Of a stretch of DNA of 64,000 nucleotides, positions 36,912-49,062 are shown piece by piece. The notes under the pieces are model-generated. The model did not search any database. It was not told the origin of the DNA and was given only the letters and a program-made list of their open reading frames with translations. Both the position numbers and the translations under genes were made by a program. This DNA comes from Lophius americanus (taxonomy: Eukaryota > Chordata > Actinopteri > Lophiiformes > Lophiidae), in contig JBBDHG010000126.1 of assembly GCA_037951165.1 (NCBI GenBank), positions 620,001 to 684,000 of the forward strand, given 5' to 3'. The number at the start of each line of letters is the position of its first letter. The stretch's first letter is position 1.

Positions 36912-36958
36912 CAAAATATATATAACAATATATATATATATATTGGTGTATATTGTTC
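36851..36958 (+). repeat. (AT)n microsatellite
   Basis: Alternating TA runs with two near-identical TATATTGGTGTATAT units. Confidence 0.9.
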
Positions 36959-37402
36959 AACTTAAATATTCTTTTGTTCAATCCAAAAATTCAGAACCAT
37001 TGCCTATAATTAACCAGCCAAAAGTAACAACAATAGAAAAAACCTCATGTAGAAGTCTGAAAACAACCTGTGTTCAGCCCTTATCACCTGAGTCCAACCT
37101 CCGGTCCGTATTTTTAGTGTAAAGCACAAAGCAAGGACGTTACTGGACCACATAGGTGTCAGCTACACTTAGCTCAGATTATGGGTCCTTAATCTAGTTT
37201 GGAAAATAACGGTAATTAGTTTAACAAGCGATTAGAATATCTAATAAAGGAGCACGGTTTGATTTAATAAACATCCTATATAACATTGTAGGTAATGCTT
37301 AACATTTCTGTTTAATTCATTATTAATATTTTGCAACTAGCATATACTATATAAAACATAGATGTGTAGGTCATGTATCTCCATGTTCTGTGTTTCCCTC
37401 AG

Positions 37403-37645
37403 GCTTCCCTCAGTCTGGGATGGGAGGGACCATGGGGTCCGGCCTGCCGCCGTTCCAGACCAGTATGAGTTCCACTCTAGGCCAGACTGGGATGGGGTCA
37501 GCCATGATGGATACCCAGAAGAGTTCAGGCCTGTTCGGTGTGGAAAACAAAAACACCAGTAATACCAGCGGAGGCAGCCCCTTTAAAAACAGTGGTCTGA
37601 TTTCTTCTGGTGGTCCCGGAACCCACCCTCTGGATCATTCCGCAG
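37403..37645 (+). CDS. map4: map4 coding exon 4 of 5 seen (81 codons)
   Basis: The acceptor is gtttccctcAG (37401-37402) and the donor is GTATTA at 37646 after CCGCAG. The 243-base exon is phase 1 at both ends. It encodes Gly/Ser/Met-rich low-complexity sequence (GFPQSGMGGTMGSGLPPFQ near the start, KSSGLFGVENKN in the middle, GGPGTHPLDHSA at the end), likely disordered projection domain. The frame is open well past both ends of several alternative GTs, but only this donor keeps phase 1 with the large exon. No known domain is present. Confidence 0.75.
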
Positions 37646-37898
37646 GTATTAGAAAAAGGGCCTGTCGCATGTGTTGCTATATGCCGGGGTCAGCAGGGGA
37701 GGGTGGCGTCAGGAGACAGTTGGAAGTTCCCTTATTTCAATCAGGAGAGACACATCACCAAAGTTAAAATATTTATCACAGTAAATGATTTGCAGAAGAA
37801 AGTCTTTTTCAGTTCTAGTTCCAGGCCTGTGCCAGAGCCAGTCTATTAAACAAGTAAGTAGACATTCTGAGAACTGGATTTTTTTTCCACTGTCTGGA

Positions 37899-39160
37899 GA
37901 GGCAATAGGGGGCATGTCATTATGTGACGGAGGCACTAGAGCCATGTCATTATGTGACGGAGGCACTAGAGCCGTGTCATTATGTGACGGAGGCACTAGA
38001 GCCATATCATTATGTGAAGGAGGTACTAGAGCCATGTCATTATGTGACGGAGGCACTAGAGCCATGTCGTTATGTGACGGAGACACTGGAGCCATGTCAT
38101 TATGTGACGGAGACACTGGAGCCATGTCATTATGTGACGGAGGCACTAGAGCCGTGTCATGTGACGGAGACACTGAAACCATGTCATTATGTGACGGAGG
38201 TACTAGAGCCATATCATTATGTGAAGGAGGTACCAGAGCCATATCATTATGTGACGGAGGCAATAGGGGGCATGTCATTATGTGACAGAGATACTAGAGC
38301 CATATCATTATGTGAATGAGGTACTAGAGCCATATCATTATGTGACGGAGGCCCTGGAGCTGTGTCATTATGGGACGGAGACACTGGAGCTGTGTCATTA
38401 TGTGACGGAGGCACTAGAGCCATGTCATTATGTGACGGAGGCACTGGAGCTGTGTCATTATGTGAAGGAGATACTAGAGCCATCTCATTATGTGACGGAG
38501 GCACTATAGCATGGTCATTTGTGACGTAGGCACTACAGCCGTGTCATTATGTGACGGAGGCTCATCATTACATTGCAGGGGCATTAGATACATGTCATAA
38601 TGTGACAGAGGCACTAATGTCACATTATTAAACAAAAAAGGCACTACAGCTCTGTCATTATGTCAATGAGGAACTAGATTCCAATCATTACGTCACAAGT
38701 ACTACAACTACGTCATTACATCGCTGAGGCACTAGAGCCATGTCATTACTTCACGGAGGCACCGTGAAGTAATGATGAAGTAATGACGCACATAATGACG
38801 TGATCATTATGTGCCTGAGGTATAGAGCCACATAGTTAGATAACAGACACCTTTGAACCACATCATAAAGTCCTAGAGCCACTAGAGCCTTGTCATAATG
38901 TCTATGAGGAGCTACAGCCACATCATTAATGCGCATTGGCACTAGGGTCAAATAATTTGTCGCAGTGGCACTAGAGGCACGTCGTAATTTCAGAGAGGAA
39001 CTACAGCCAAGTAATTACATCATAGAGGCACTAGAACTATGTCATTATATCAGAGGAATAATGTCAGAGAGGAACTATAAGCCAAACCATTACAACACAG
39101 AGGCACTACAGCAATATCGTTATGTCATAGAGGCACCAGAGCCAAGTCAGTATGTCAAAA
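37899..39160 (+). repeat. 30-bp minisatellite, degenerating to the right
   Basis: About 22 recognisable copies of the 30-base unit (half-units ATGTCATTATGTGACGGAGG and CACTAGAGCC) run from 37914 to about 38560. Increasingly diverged copies follow to about 39160. Because 30 is a multiple of 3, every frame on both strands gives a 10-residue repeat (for example plus MSLCDGGTRA, minus MALVPPSHND). A unit inside the right part is inverted and bounded by two foldbacks. It lies in an intron, and I do not believe it is translated. Confidence 0.95.
38743..38814. repeat. Inverted unit with two foldbacks in minisatellite
   Basis: Bases 38743-38756 pair perfectly with 38762-38775 (14 bp, 5-base loop). 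Bases 38788-38798 pair with 38804-38814 (11 bp, 5-base loop). Between them the repeat reads as its reverse complement (GTAATGACGCACATAATGAC). Confidence 0.9.
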
Positions 39161-41079
39161 CAGTCAAACGTTTTAACAACAACAGAGGAAGCTGCAATAC
39201 TGGGGCTAGTAAATTAAAATTTAAAAAAAGGGAAGTCAAAGCTGTAGTAGGTAAAGGTCTGTGAGGTCATTGAATACATCTGATGGGTATAGAGGTATAT
39301 TTTATTTTTCACTACACTTGTTTCTTTGTTGTCATGTCCGTAGACATTTGTCATTGTTTACTTGGATTTTGATTCCATTTGCTTCAACAATTTCTGGCGG
39401 TACTGCTTTAATTTGACCGTATACATACGCTTTCACAAAATATGTATTCCGCATTTCCAACTTCATCGAACATTGAGCCCAAATAAGCCTTTAGTCAGCC
39501 TCCATATGAAAGTGAGGACTACCATGAAGATAGAAAGGTTATATTTAACAAACTAATATTAAATAATGCATATATTTTTATTTTCAGCTACACTAAAAAA
39601 CATAGTTATGATTATTACATTCCATTTATTCAAGAGACAACTCTTAATTGTAAACGCTGCACCTCTAGAGCCTGCTGTACTAGTCCAGCAGTGCGTTTGG
39701 ACATGTGTAGAGGGGCAGCAGGTGTCGGTGGTAACAAGAGGCACATGCTTTGAGCAGCAGAGGGCAGCCTTTTCCACTTGTTTCCACTGGGTGGCATCAT
39801 CCCATACCTTCATGCTCAGTGCTCTCTGCTACGCTTTTCCCACGGTGAGCACAGGATCAACAGGCAGAGGCGACTTCTGCACTCACCCTTGTAGAAAATA
39901 CACATAGAGGAGCCCAGGGTTTAATATATTCTGTAGTTACTTCAGTCCGGTGAGTAAAAGAGCTGCCCATAGACAACTTAATGGTTCCCATTCAATCTCT
40001 AACTGCCTCTCATTATGAATTATTCAGCTTTCTAATAATCAATAGCTGCTCCAGTGACTCACGGCTGAAGAACAGTGGAATTAGTGGTTGCTAAGCAACC
40101 AAAGCGCATACTCATGCACGGGTTTCAGAACAAAGACAGAGAAGTACACCGTGTCTTTTTGGAGACTTTAAGGGTAATTATGCACTAATGCTACTTCTCA
40201 TTCTTTGAAGTAGATGTGCATGGAGTCCTGCCAAGATGTACGAGTATACGCTTAGACTATTTCCTCTCTTATTGTCAGAATTACAAGAGATCTTTGGCAA
40301 CTATTTAAGCTGCTCCTTACAGAAACCCCAAACCTTTTAGTCAACTTTTAGAATGACTCATTTGGACAAATGGGTCTTATTTAACATTTAGCAGCTCTTG
40401 CTGTGGGCATTAGTTGTATCCCTTCTGTTTCCTTTTGTTGATGTACTAAATATAGCTCCGTGAGCTTAGAGCCAGCTAGCAGTACCAGCTGGTTGTTATG
40501 CAACAGCTACTATTCTAGTTCAAACGCTATTGAAGCAAATATGAAAACACGGACTTCGTCTAGGAGCAAGGGAGGAACTGAGGAAAAATTGTCAGGTCCT
40601 ACTTTTAGTGGAGTAGGCTGCAGTGATGGAATCACATGCTGTAGTTTTAAATGTCTGTTTATCCATCTGGAATGAAGCTTTTAAGGGCAGAACATGTCTA
40701 GTGTTAAATCTTCATAATTTCTCTGCAAACATTTCATCATTCAAACATTTGGACAAACTCCATATTCAAAAATCCATCCATGGAGGCCACACCTGACTTT
40801 CTTCTCGCTCTCCCAGGCAGAGTCAGTGGTATCAGTTGCTGTAGCTAAACTTGAATACAGTTGGAGAGAAAACTTTCAGATGTGCTTAGAGCTTTAGCAC
40901 CTAACAGACACAAGGGCAGTTAGGGGACCTGCTGAATCCTGATGGTTGTTCCTGTGGGTGTCGTTTGATGTGCATAGTTCATCCTTGTTTTCTGATATTT
41001 CCTGTCTCACATCACTGGTGATCTAAAGAAATCGTGAAAACCTCTACTTAAACAATGGGTTTACACCGTCTTCCCTAAC

Positions 41080-41480
41080 AGCAGGTAATATCCCCGAATT
41101 AGCCCCCAGTCCCCTGCGTTGCACAAACAGTCCTACTGATTTATGAAGTTTTAAAGTAAAACACGATGTATCCATGACAGATTTCCTCGAGCGGATTCGT
41201 ATGGATCAAACGTGGACTAAATCAAACCAACAGATAGGATGTTAGGTATAACTTTACACTGAGACTCCCAATAATAAGGATTTATAAATAGCTTGTTACC
41301 AAATAGGGAGCTCACTTATCTCTAATGCTAACTTGAAATGTTTGCAGAGGAAATTATGAATATTTCACTCACTAGACAAATACACCAAATTTTGACTAAA
41401 TACGACCAACGTTGAAGAAATTGTGGCCCAAAAATGTTTAAAGATAAAACTCCCCTTAGTATCAGAAATATAAAACTGAA
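41080..41480 (+). repeat. Unnamed dispersed repeat copy
   Basis: It has GGTAATATCCCCGAATTAGC and CCCCAGTCCCCTGCGTTGCA, later 'cactcactagacaaatacaccaaattttgactaaatacgaccaacgttgaag' and 'gtatcagaaatataaaactgaattttcccc'. All of these resemble blocks in the copies at 15 kb and 53 kb. Confidence 0.45.
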
Positions 41481-43065
41481 TTTTCCCCAAAAAACGGGCT
41501 AATCCTTGCTCTGGAGTCTGTGTTGGTATAAAATTTGAAAATGAAAGTCTCTAAGTTCTTGCGTAAAAAGGAAGAATTGGCAGTGGGCGCTGGTGGATGT
41601 GGCGGCTTTACTTGTTGCACAGTAGGACTCTATCCTAACCGGCCAACCCAGTGTGGCTTTGTGAACCCACAGGAACATCATTAATATCTATACTGCCGGA
41701 TGAGGAGCTTGTGTCTAATAGCAGGAATTATGACTCTATACATCCATCTATTTCTTCAACTTCTCCAGGGTAGGTTTTTAATCCTCCCTCTCCCTTAGAG
41801 TTCTTTTGTTTCCAGACCAGATGAGACACATGGGTTCATCCACCGTCTCCTCTCAGTTGGAGCTGTTTAGAAGATATTTAAGCCGACCACTCCAAAAACG
41901 CGTCTGTAGAGCAACACACAAGTTATTTATACTTTTATAAACAGTGCCATTAATAAGTAAACTCTAAAGTCTAAACACAGTACTTCTAGTATGCTGTTTC
42001 TGCATATAGTTGTGTTCTATTGATGTGTAAGACCTACACACAATTAAAGAAAAAGACTTTGCTGGAGCCACAAGTCTTTTGCAGGACAGCGACGGTTCTT
42101 TTACCATCCAGCCTTCAGCTCTGTCTATGTTGCCTCGTCTTCACACCCATGCATCTGTCTGCGCATCTCCAGGATTGCAGCTTCACTCAAGCTGCGTTTA
42201 TGTGTTTATATCAGCCAGCGATCCAACATCAATGTTTCCCCTGGTGCTGCACTAGACTCCAGATTAAGATGTATTCCCATTAAGTGCTCCATCACATGAA
42301 ATATAGATGTTCATTCCCTCACACGATCTCTTCATCAGGCTTTTGAAGTCTGGAGGAATAAAACAACAAAACAACCTGGAGTCAATTTAGAACTACTGTG
42401 AAAGATTGCCGATTTATAGAAGAATGCACCTTTTTTCCTGGATCCCATTTATATCCAGTGATGTAAGACAGCATGAGAGGAAAAGAGGAGATGGGAGGAT
42501 GGCAAAGGAGATAGAGGAATGATAATTAGGAGAGGAAGAGATGACTGAGAGAAGGTGAGAGAGTTATTTTTGCAGCCAGCCCCTATCTCTGTTTCTTTCT
42601 ATCCATCTGTCTTTTGTGCCTTTCTGAGCTGATCAGTGCATGTCAGAACTAATTGAGAAATATGGCCATAGAGGAGAAATCCAAACCCGACTGTGATGGC
42701 ATCACCACCTAACACAAAACATCATTGAAACAGACACATTTCAGTGCAGCCCCCGCTTCTTTGATTGCTTGTCAAACCGTGCATGTGCACAGCGAGTTAT
42801 TTGCAGTTCTGCAACATATTTCATCCCCAAACTGTTGGATGTACCGTCTGTGTGTGTGATCTATGTGATGTGACGCATCCCTTTATTACCATGTTTTGAA
42901 TGACATGCATGAATTTATTTTTCTATCATGCATGATCAGTCGTATCTGAAATGTGATGGATTTATTTACATAGTTAGGGTTTTCGGTCGGAAACTGTTTG
43001 TTTGGTAGTTTTGTTCTGCAGTATGTGCCTGCTCCCTACATACGACCAGCCCTGTCTAATGCATT

Positions 43066-43066
<1 letters not shown>

Positions 43067-43100
<34 letters not shown>
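43067..43100 (+). repeat. (GAT)n microsatellite
   Basis: Eleven GAT/ATG triplets in a row. Confidence 0.95.
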
Positions 43101-44860
43101 CAGAGGAGACGATTCCTAAAAAAGGTTTCAGGCCTTTATAAAATGTTGATGGACGTCCAGTCACGGTTTCAGCTACATTCCTGCAAAGCTACTTGAATTA
43201 TCTGACAAATATGCATTGAAACCCCAAATCAAACCTGAGGATAATGCGGACAGATTCTTATCGACCCACACCCACTGCTGAGCCGTTATACTATTTTAAA
43301 TGAGCGTTTCGTGAAATACGGCCAGAATTCTAATGTTGGTTCAGAATTATGACTACCACCTGCGGTCCAGTCGACACTTCTCTTTAGTTGCAGCTATGGC
43401 TTCCATTAGCTGGTTGAACAAAGTCTCTGAAAAACTGAAAGAATAAGTTGAAACTACTCCTGATACAGTTAAAGATGGGGCTAGAGGTCTTACAGCTGAC
43501 TGAGAAGTGCCAGGGCCACAACCTCAGATCACTGAGGGCAGGGGTGCCCAAAGAAGGCTGGCTACCAGACTGAGACCTCGATGGGGGTCAGTGTTACAAC
43601 TGAGAGTACAGAAGTGACTGATTCCTGTGATAGACAGTTTATTTTGACCAGACTAAAGGTAAAAAGAGAAACACAGAAGGTTGAGTTAGATTTTTGTCTC
43701 GTTGATCTGGATGATTTAATAAGGACATTCTGCTGTTCTCAGTTCCATGAGAGATTTTAGATTGTGTTTTCCTGTTAAGGAACAATGCAAAATAGAATTC
43801 TGCCCAAATGTAGTTGCTCTGTTGAAATATCGGCCTTAAGAAAACTTGATTATACACATTCAATCTAATGTACTGTAGCTCCTGCAGAACTATAGAATGT
43901 GTGCTGCAGGTGGGTACAGCAGAAGTCAAATGTATTTATAAAAGCAGGCACCATCACATACAATGTACTTTATGAAATGTTCGAAAAAGGTCGAGTCAAA
44001 GGAGATTAGAGGCAGTCAGACTTGGGTCACAATTGCTGAAAACATCCAGTGAAGAAGAAACCTTCGGAGTTTAAAACTTACACACTTTCACACTCTACCT
44101 AATAACACAAGTTAGTAGTATTATTTATAGTCAGTTTTTACTACATATACATGGCAAGAACTTCCGATACTATGATCAGGTGAATCTAGGAAGACAAAAT
44201 ATTGTTAAGTATTTAGATAGTAGTAAATTTATTTTGGAAAGTACCTTAAAATAAAACTTGTCTTGATTAGGCGCTCTATAAATACAATTTACCTGACTTG
44301 AGAACCTGACCTACTGCAAATACTGACACGTAGGCAAGGAACTTTGAGCCTAAACTCTTGTCTGGTAATTATTTAAATCACAAGTCAATGAGTGGATACC
44401 GGCGACCAGATTCTGATAACAAAATTGTGTTTCTTGCGTACAGAGTAGAGTGCATAGTAATTTATAATTAATTGTATATTAAGTCTCAGAAATCTTTATT
44501 CCTGTGCGTTTAGGTAACGTTACCTGTTTAACATGTGGTCAAATTACATGTAAAAAATAAAAGATGGCCTCTCATCAGTTTGTATAACTCTGTTTCAGAA
44601 GAAAAAGCTCATTCTGCCATAGCATGCCCCCCAAAAACTTGTAGTTAAGAACTTAGTACCACTGGACCGGTACAGACCTTCAGTCATGACACTTATTTCC
44701 TGCCAATTAGTGAAATGAACCATTCAGGCATGAGCGAGTGAAAACTATCGATGGTAACCTCACTCTAATGGCTTTTTGGCAGGTTATTCTCTCTGACATA
44801 GTATGTGATTGGTTCCTCCTCTTATAAAACCCTCCCCCCACCCCCCCCCACCCTTGGCAG

Positions 44861-46240
44861 CTCCCATCCTCTCTCCCAGCGGCTCAATGGATGACAGCAG
44901 TCCCACGTCCTCCAACTCCGAACCCCTCAGCCCCGAGAGAGTGGGACTTGGGGGTGAGACTGGCAAGCAACAGCAGAGACGAAAGAAGAAGAAGAGGAAG
45001 GGCCACGATGAGGTCTACGACTTCTTGGACATCCAGCAGAATAACATCGGCCAGTCTGACCGGCCTGGGGTGCAGGATAAGGGCAGATGGGAGGTGGAGG
45101 AGGATGACGATGAGGAGAACTGGGATTGGGAGATCAGAGAGAGTGGAGGAGGGGGTAGAGTGAAAAGCAAGAAGACTAAGAGTCGTGCAAGACTCCCAGA
45201 GGAGTGGGGAGCTCCCCAACAGCCAACTTCACCTATGCTGGCTACAGTTGCACCTACCTGGGCTACAGCTCCTGATTCTGCTCTATTTGACTCCAAATCC
45301 CCAAATCATGGCCCAAACCCTTTTTTGCCCTCTTCCCCAACACAAATACCATCAACATTCGCCAACCAATCCCATGCGACCCATGTAAAAGATTCATCTC
45401 CTCGTTCCTATGAGCCAATGTGTGTAGATGATTTACCAACATCTGTCCAAGTTGGTCGTAAAACAAACGTAGACAAAGTTTCAACTAAACCTGAATCTAA
45501 CAACAAGTCAGCCATCAGTGTTACTAGTAAATGTAGTGCAGCTGGGGATGTTCATGGTAGTCTAGCATTGATGACAGGAGACAATCTGAGCCCAGTTTCC
45601 CAGACCTTCTCTTTTCTGGATTCAGTCCTCCAGACCCCTCCAGGCTCGACTCCTAACTCTCAGGCCACCACCCCGGTCACCAACACCCCCTCCCATGTTT
45701 CTGTCTCCCTGACAAAGCACAGCCCGACAGAAACCACCATCCCAGCTTCACAGGCCAATTCTGTTTTTAACCAATGCAGGACCACCGCAGACATGCCCCC
45801 TACTTCTACTTTGGCCACCCACCCAACACCCGTATTTGCTCCAACCACACACCCTCCGACATTGGTAGTTACATCGACGCTAAACGTCGATGCCAAACCT
45901 TTTGTCCCCGCAGCTTCACTGATTTCCTCCAAAGGCACCCCCAGTATGACTGCAGCCACTCCCACTCCCACAGTTTGCACAGCAGCAGCACCCTCCACAG
46001 GAATCACGCCTCCTGTGTCCACTTCCACTCCAGCCACACCCTTCAGTTCCTCAGCTTCTCCCTCCAAGAAAGAACTCAATCCAACATCACCTCTAGACAC
46101 TCCCTACAAAAGTGTAGCCCCTCCTATTAGCCCAGTACGAGCCACCCTCCCTCCCTCCATCTCCCCTGCAGCACCGCCCTCTCGCCCTGCACACTCTGAG
46201 CACCAGGAGTCCTCGCCACCACAGCTCCCCCCACTGGAAG
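44861..46240 (+). CDS. map4: map4 large projection-domain exon (460 codons)
   Basis: The acceptor is cccttggcAG (44859-44860), inside a C-rich tract, and the donor is GTTGGT at 46241. The exon is 1380 bases, phase 1 at both ends. Read as A-PILSPSGSMDDSS, it holds a basic stretch (KQQQRRKKKKRK, exon residues 36-47), then DEVYDFLDI, an acidic patch (EVEEDDDEENWDWE, 78-91), and about 350 residues rich in Pro, Ser and Thr with many SP/TP sites. It ends in PPQLPPLE. The composition suits the MAP4 projection region: disordered, likely heavily phosphorylated, and not itself microtubule-binding. An alternative acceptor at 44879 would give a different phase and an early stop, so it is rejected. Reading through the donor gives a stop at 46354. 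Confidence 0.85.
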
Positions 46241-49028
46241 GTTGGTGTAATAAAGGGAAGATTATTAAATACATGCGGCTAATTTTGATTGAAGGTTCAG
46301 AAGGCAGGAAGTATTTATTAGATGTCTTCCTATATGCATGGAACTTTGTTGATTAAGCACCAGGCCTGCCTTGTCCATGGGCCCGACGGATAAATGTAGA
46401 GCAGCTTATGTCTGAAACTCTTTAAGATCTAAACCCAAAGCTGCTCTTCTTAACCATTAGGGAATCTATTAGAGTTATGATTTGATTCAAATATTCTCCG
46501 GAGAAACAATAGTGCCTTTATTTATCACTTTTCTCATCGGTTGGCATGATTCTTTGCAGGTCGGGCCCTGTTTTACAATAACTATAAGGTGTTAAGCTGT
46601 CTGATTTAAATTTCCTTTCCTGGCCCTGTGCATCTGTTACTGTCATCATAACTGTTTTATTACTTGACCTGTTGTTGATATGACCACTATCTATGCTTGC
46701 TTCATTGTCTCACTGTTTCATCTGATTGTCAGCCACCTGTGTGACCCCCACTATCTCCTCTCTGTCTGTAGAAACACAAACATACGCCCAGTCTTGCATT
46801 GCAAAGCTAATTTGCTAATAGTTCGTAAAGCCATTGGCCCTCATTCACCAATGGTTCTCAAGAAGAAATTACTTCTTGAACCCCACTAGCGCAGTTTTTA
46901 CAAGGATTCTGGCATTCAACAATGTTTTCTTATTCATGATTTGTGCTCATGTAAGAACAGAATCTATGAACATTCAAGGGCCTCTTACCAACATTTGAGT
47001 GATTCCATATGGGTGAAAAATAAGTTATTAATTGTATTTTCTTCAATTATAATGTTGTATATTAAAGGATTTAAATTACAATCATATTTCTTTCTATTTA
47101 TAATGATTTAGAATAATAATTGTCATTATTTTACCAGGCATTATGGTATTTTAAAATAAATAATTGCTATACAAAAGACTATACAACAAATTTGACAGCA
47201 AATAACTGATATGATGTAATTTAAGGATTTTAAATCGACTTTTACAGCTTACATTAATCAAAAACACGTCCTCTCAAAGATCAAAGGTATCAGTGTGTGT
47301 CTAAAAACAGACGTGCAGGAAGGTGCTGGCTGTGCCTCAGAGGGAGGTTGAGTCTGTTTATTTGTAAATAAATAATTTGGTCCCTTATGCGCTGGTCCAG
47401 AGTTATGGTTCCTTTTTAGTCCCTGTGCGCCCCCCTCCAGATACAACGCTCACTGTAATAACATCCTATTTTCCTGTTATTTTACATCCACTACTGACAC
47501 TTCTAAATAAGACAGCCTGTTTGCTTTCCATCTCCTGCAGCAATATATCAACTGTTGAATTTTTAAATGTTTAGACTCCAGTGCTCCACCTTCTTTACAC
47601 TTTGTTTTTGGTCTTTCCTTAATTTTTCTTCTCTGAAAACCTCGGTGTTGCCTTCTAATGCCCTTTTAATGGACCTTTGCGGGGCGTTTACCTCAAGGGT
47701 TAGCATCACAGGCACGAGCCTCCAGCTTAACTGCAGAATGCGATTCACCAAGTTCAGACACAGGTACAAACAATTTGGCGGTTTGAGAAGGCTTCATGAA
47801 TCTGAAGTAGGTTTTCTTTTAGGAGTCTTCTTAAGAACACATTTAAGAAAACTCTTAGGAAGATATTGGTGAATGAGGCCCAATAGTGTGTGCGGTTATT
47901 TGAGAAGTTTCACAACCCCAGTGAGACGTACCTGTTCTATATCATATAACTATCTCTCCACTGAGCAACATATTTATACGTACGGGGTTCATATACAGCT
48001 GTTTGTCATTATTGTGATTGATTTATAAGACCCTTCAGCTGCGCAGCGCACAAACATGGCCTTTATAGGCATCCGTTTGCACCGTCACTCTGGTTTTATG
48101 ATCGTCACTATGGTTCAGAAGTGGTGTGTGAGAATTGTCAACTGTTGTGTTGAACTGTCTGGCGAAGCAGAGTGTGAAAAAGTGAGAGATGTACTCACTA
48201 AGTAGTGTTATCAGAACCACAGCTCAGGCAGATATAGAGCCTGTCGTTTACTTCTCTATGGGTAAATGTCTGTTGTGTTGTCAGGTGATGCCAACTTATT
48301 CCAAGTTGACATTATACAGCTATACAGTCCTAAGTCCACAAGTGCTCATATATAGGAAACCCCAATTCTTGATCTGAGGGGCCTCAACCACTTCTAGTAC
48401 CACAGAACCCTGTACCAAAGGGGCCCTTTCACAAACTTTCAAGTTCTGTGCACTGCCCTCCAGGACATTCCTGGCCCCGCTGCACCTTTGGTAAGACGGT
48501 AAGGTTCAAGAATATCCCCCGGCTGCATTCCAAATTAAATGTATGTATGAGGAAGGAGCGCACAGAGACGCATGCCCCGAACCAGAGCAGTTCCACCACA
48601 ACGGTGCTCCGCTCCCCACAGCAGCCGCCTTATGAACCTTGGGAGATGACCAAAGGACGACTCAATCCTTTATTAATCCCAAAGGCCTATATATCAAGGC
48701 CACCCAGGCCCACAGTCCTACGGTCCAGCTCTTTAAGCAAATATTCCTGGGTAAGCCACTTCACCAGTAAAGACTTCCTCACTAGGTGACAGAGGTGATC
48801 CAGCAGGTGTATACAAAAGTGGTTGTACCGTCAACACAGGGTCTATGGGCTCACTCCACTCTGGTTGTAGCAGGTATGTGGGCACTGTGGAGAGGGGTAT
48901 CACTCACAGATATTTGCAGCCACAATGTGGTCTGCTATATCAACATCCATAAGGTACTGCGTGCTGAATGTGGCAGGAGTCAGTGCCTTTGCGGAGCTAG
49001 TACTGTATAGATCCTGAGTGAAGTCGAT

Positions 49029-49062
49029 GTCATCTAGCCTTGTGCCTTGCAGGCTAGATGAC
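49029..49062. repeat. Perfect 12-bp hairpin, 10-base loop
   Basis: GTCATCTAGCCT (49029-49040) pairs exactly with AGGCTAGATGAC (49051-49062). Confidence 0.95.

Larger units (their letters stand above)
36446..37402 (+). other. map4: map4 intron (0.96 kb)
   Basis: It holds a short 20-base tandem repeat (36721-36800) and an AT microsatellite (36851-36958). The remainder is unremarkable AT-rich DNA. Confidence 0.75.
37646..44860 (+). other. map4: map4 intron (7.2 kb)
   Basis: It holds the 30-bp minisatellite (37899-39160), a dispersed-repeat copy (41080-41480), a GAT microsatellite (43067-43100) and a short non-LTR-tail motif (44267-44300). A 113-codon plus frame at 39566-39907 matches no protein I know. 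The segments 39.3-41.0, 41.5-43.0 and 43.1-44.8 kb contain nothing I can name. The intron ends with a very C-rich tract before the acceptor at 44859-44860. Confidence 0.7.

Noticed and set aside
37709..38278. 189-codon minus-strand frame with MALVPPSHND repeats
   Set aside because: It is created by a 30-bp minisatellite whose length is a multiple of 3. All frames are open and it lies in an intron.
44891..45163. 90-codon plus-strand frame overlapping the large map4 exon
   Set aside because: It would need the acceptor at 44879, stops early, and is a shadow of the 460-codon frame that fits phase 1.
45660..46100. 146-codon minus-strand frame
   Set aside because: It is antisense shadow of the Pro/Ser/Thr-rich map4 exon; its Val/Gly-rich content mirrors the sense codons.
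46769..46820. Possible exon after ctgtctgtAG
   Set aside because: The frame ends in TAA after about 16 codons, with no consensus donor before it.
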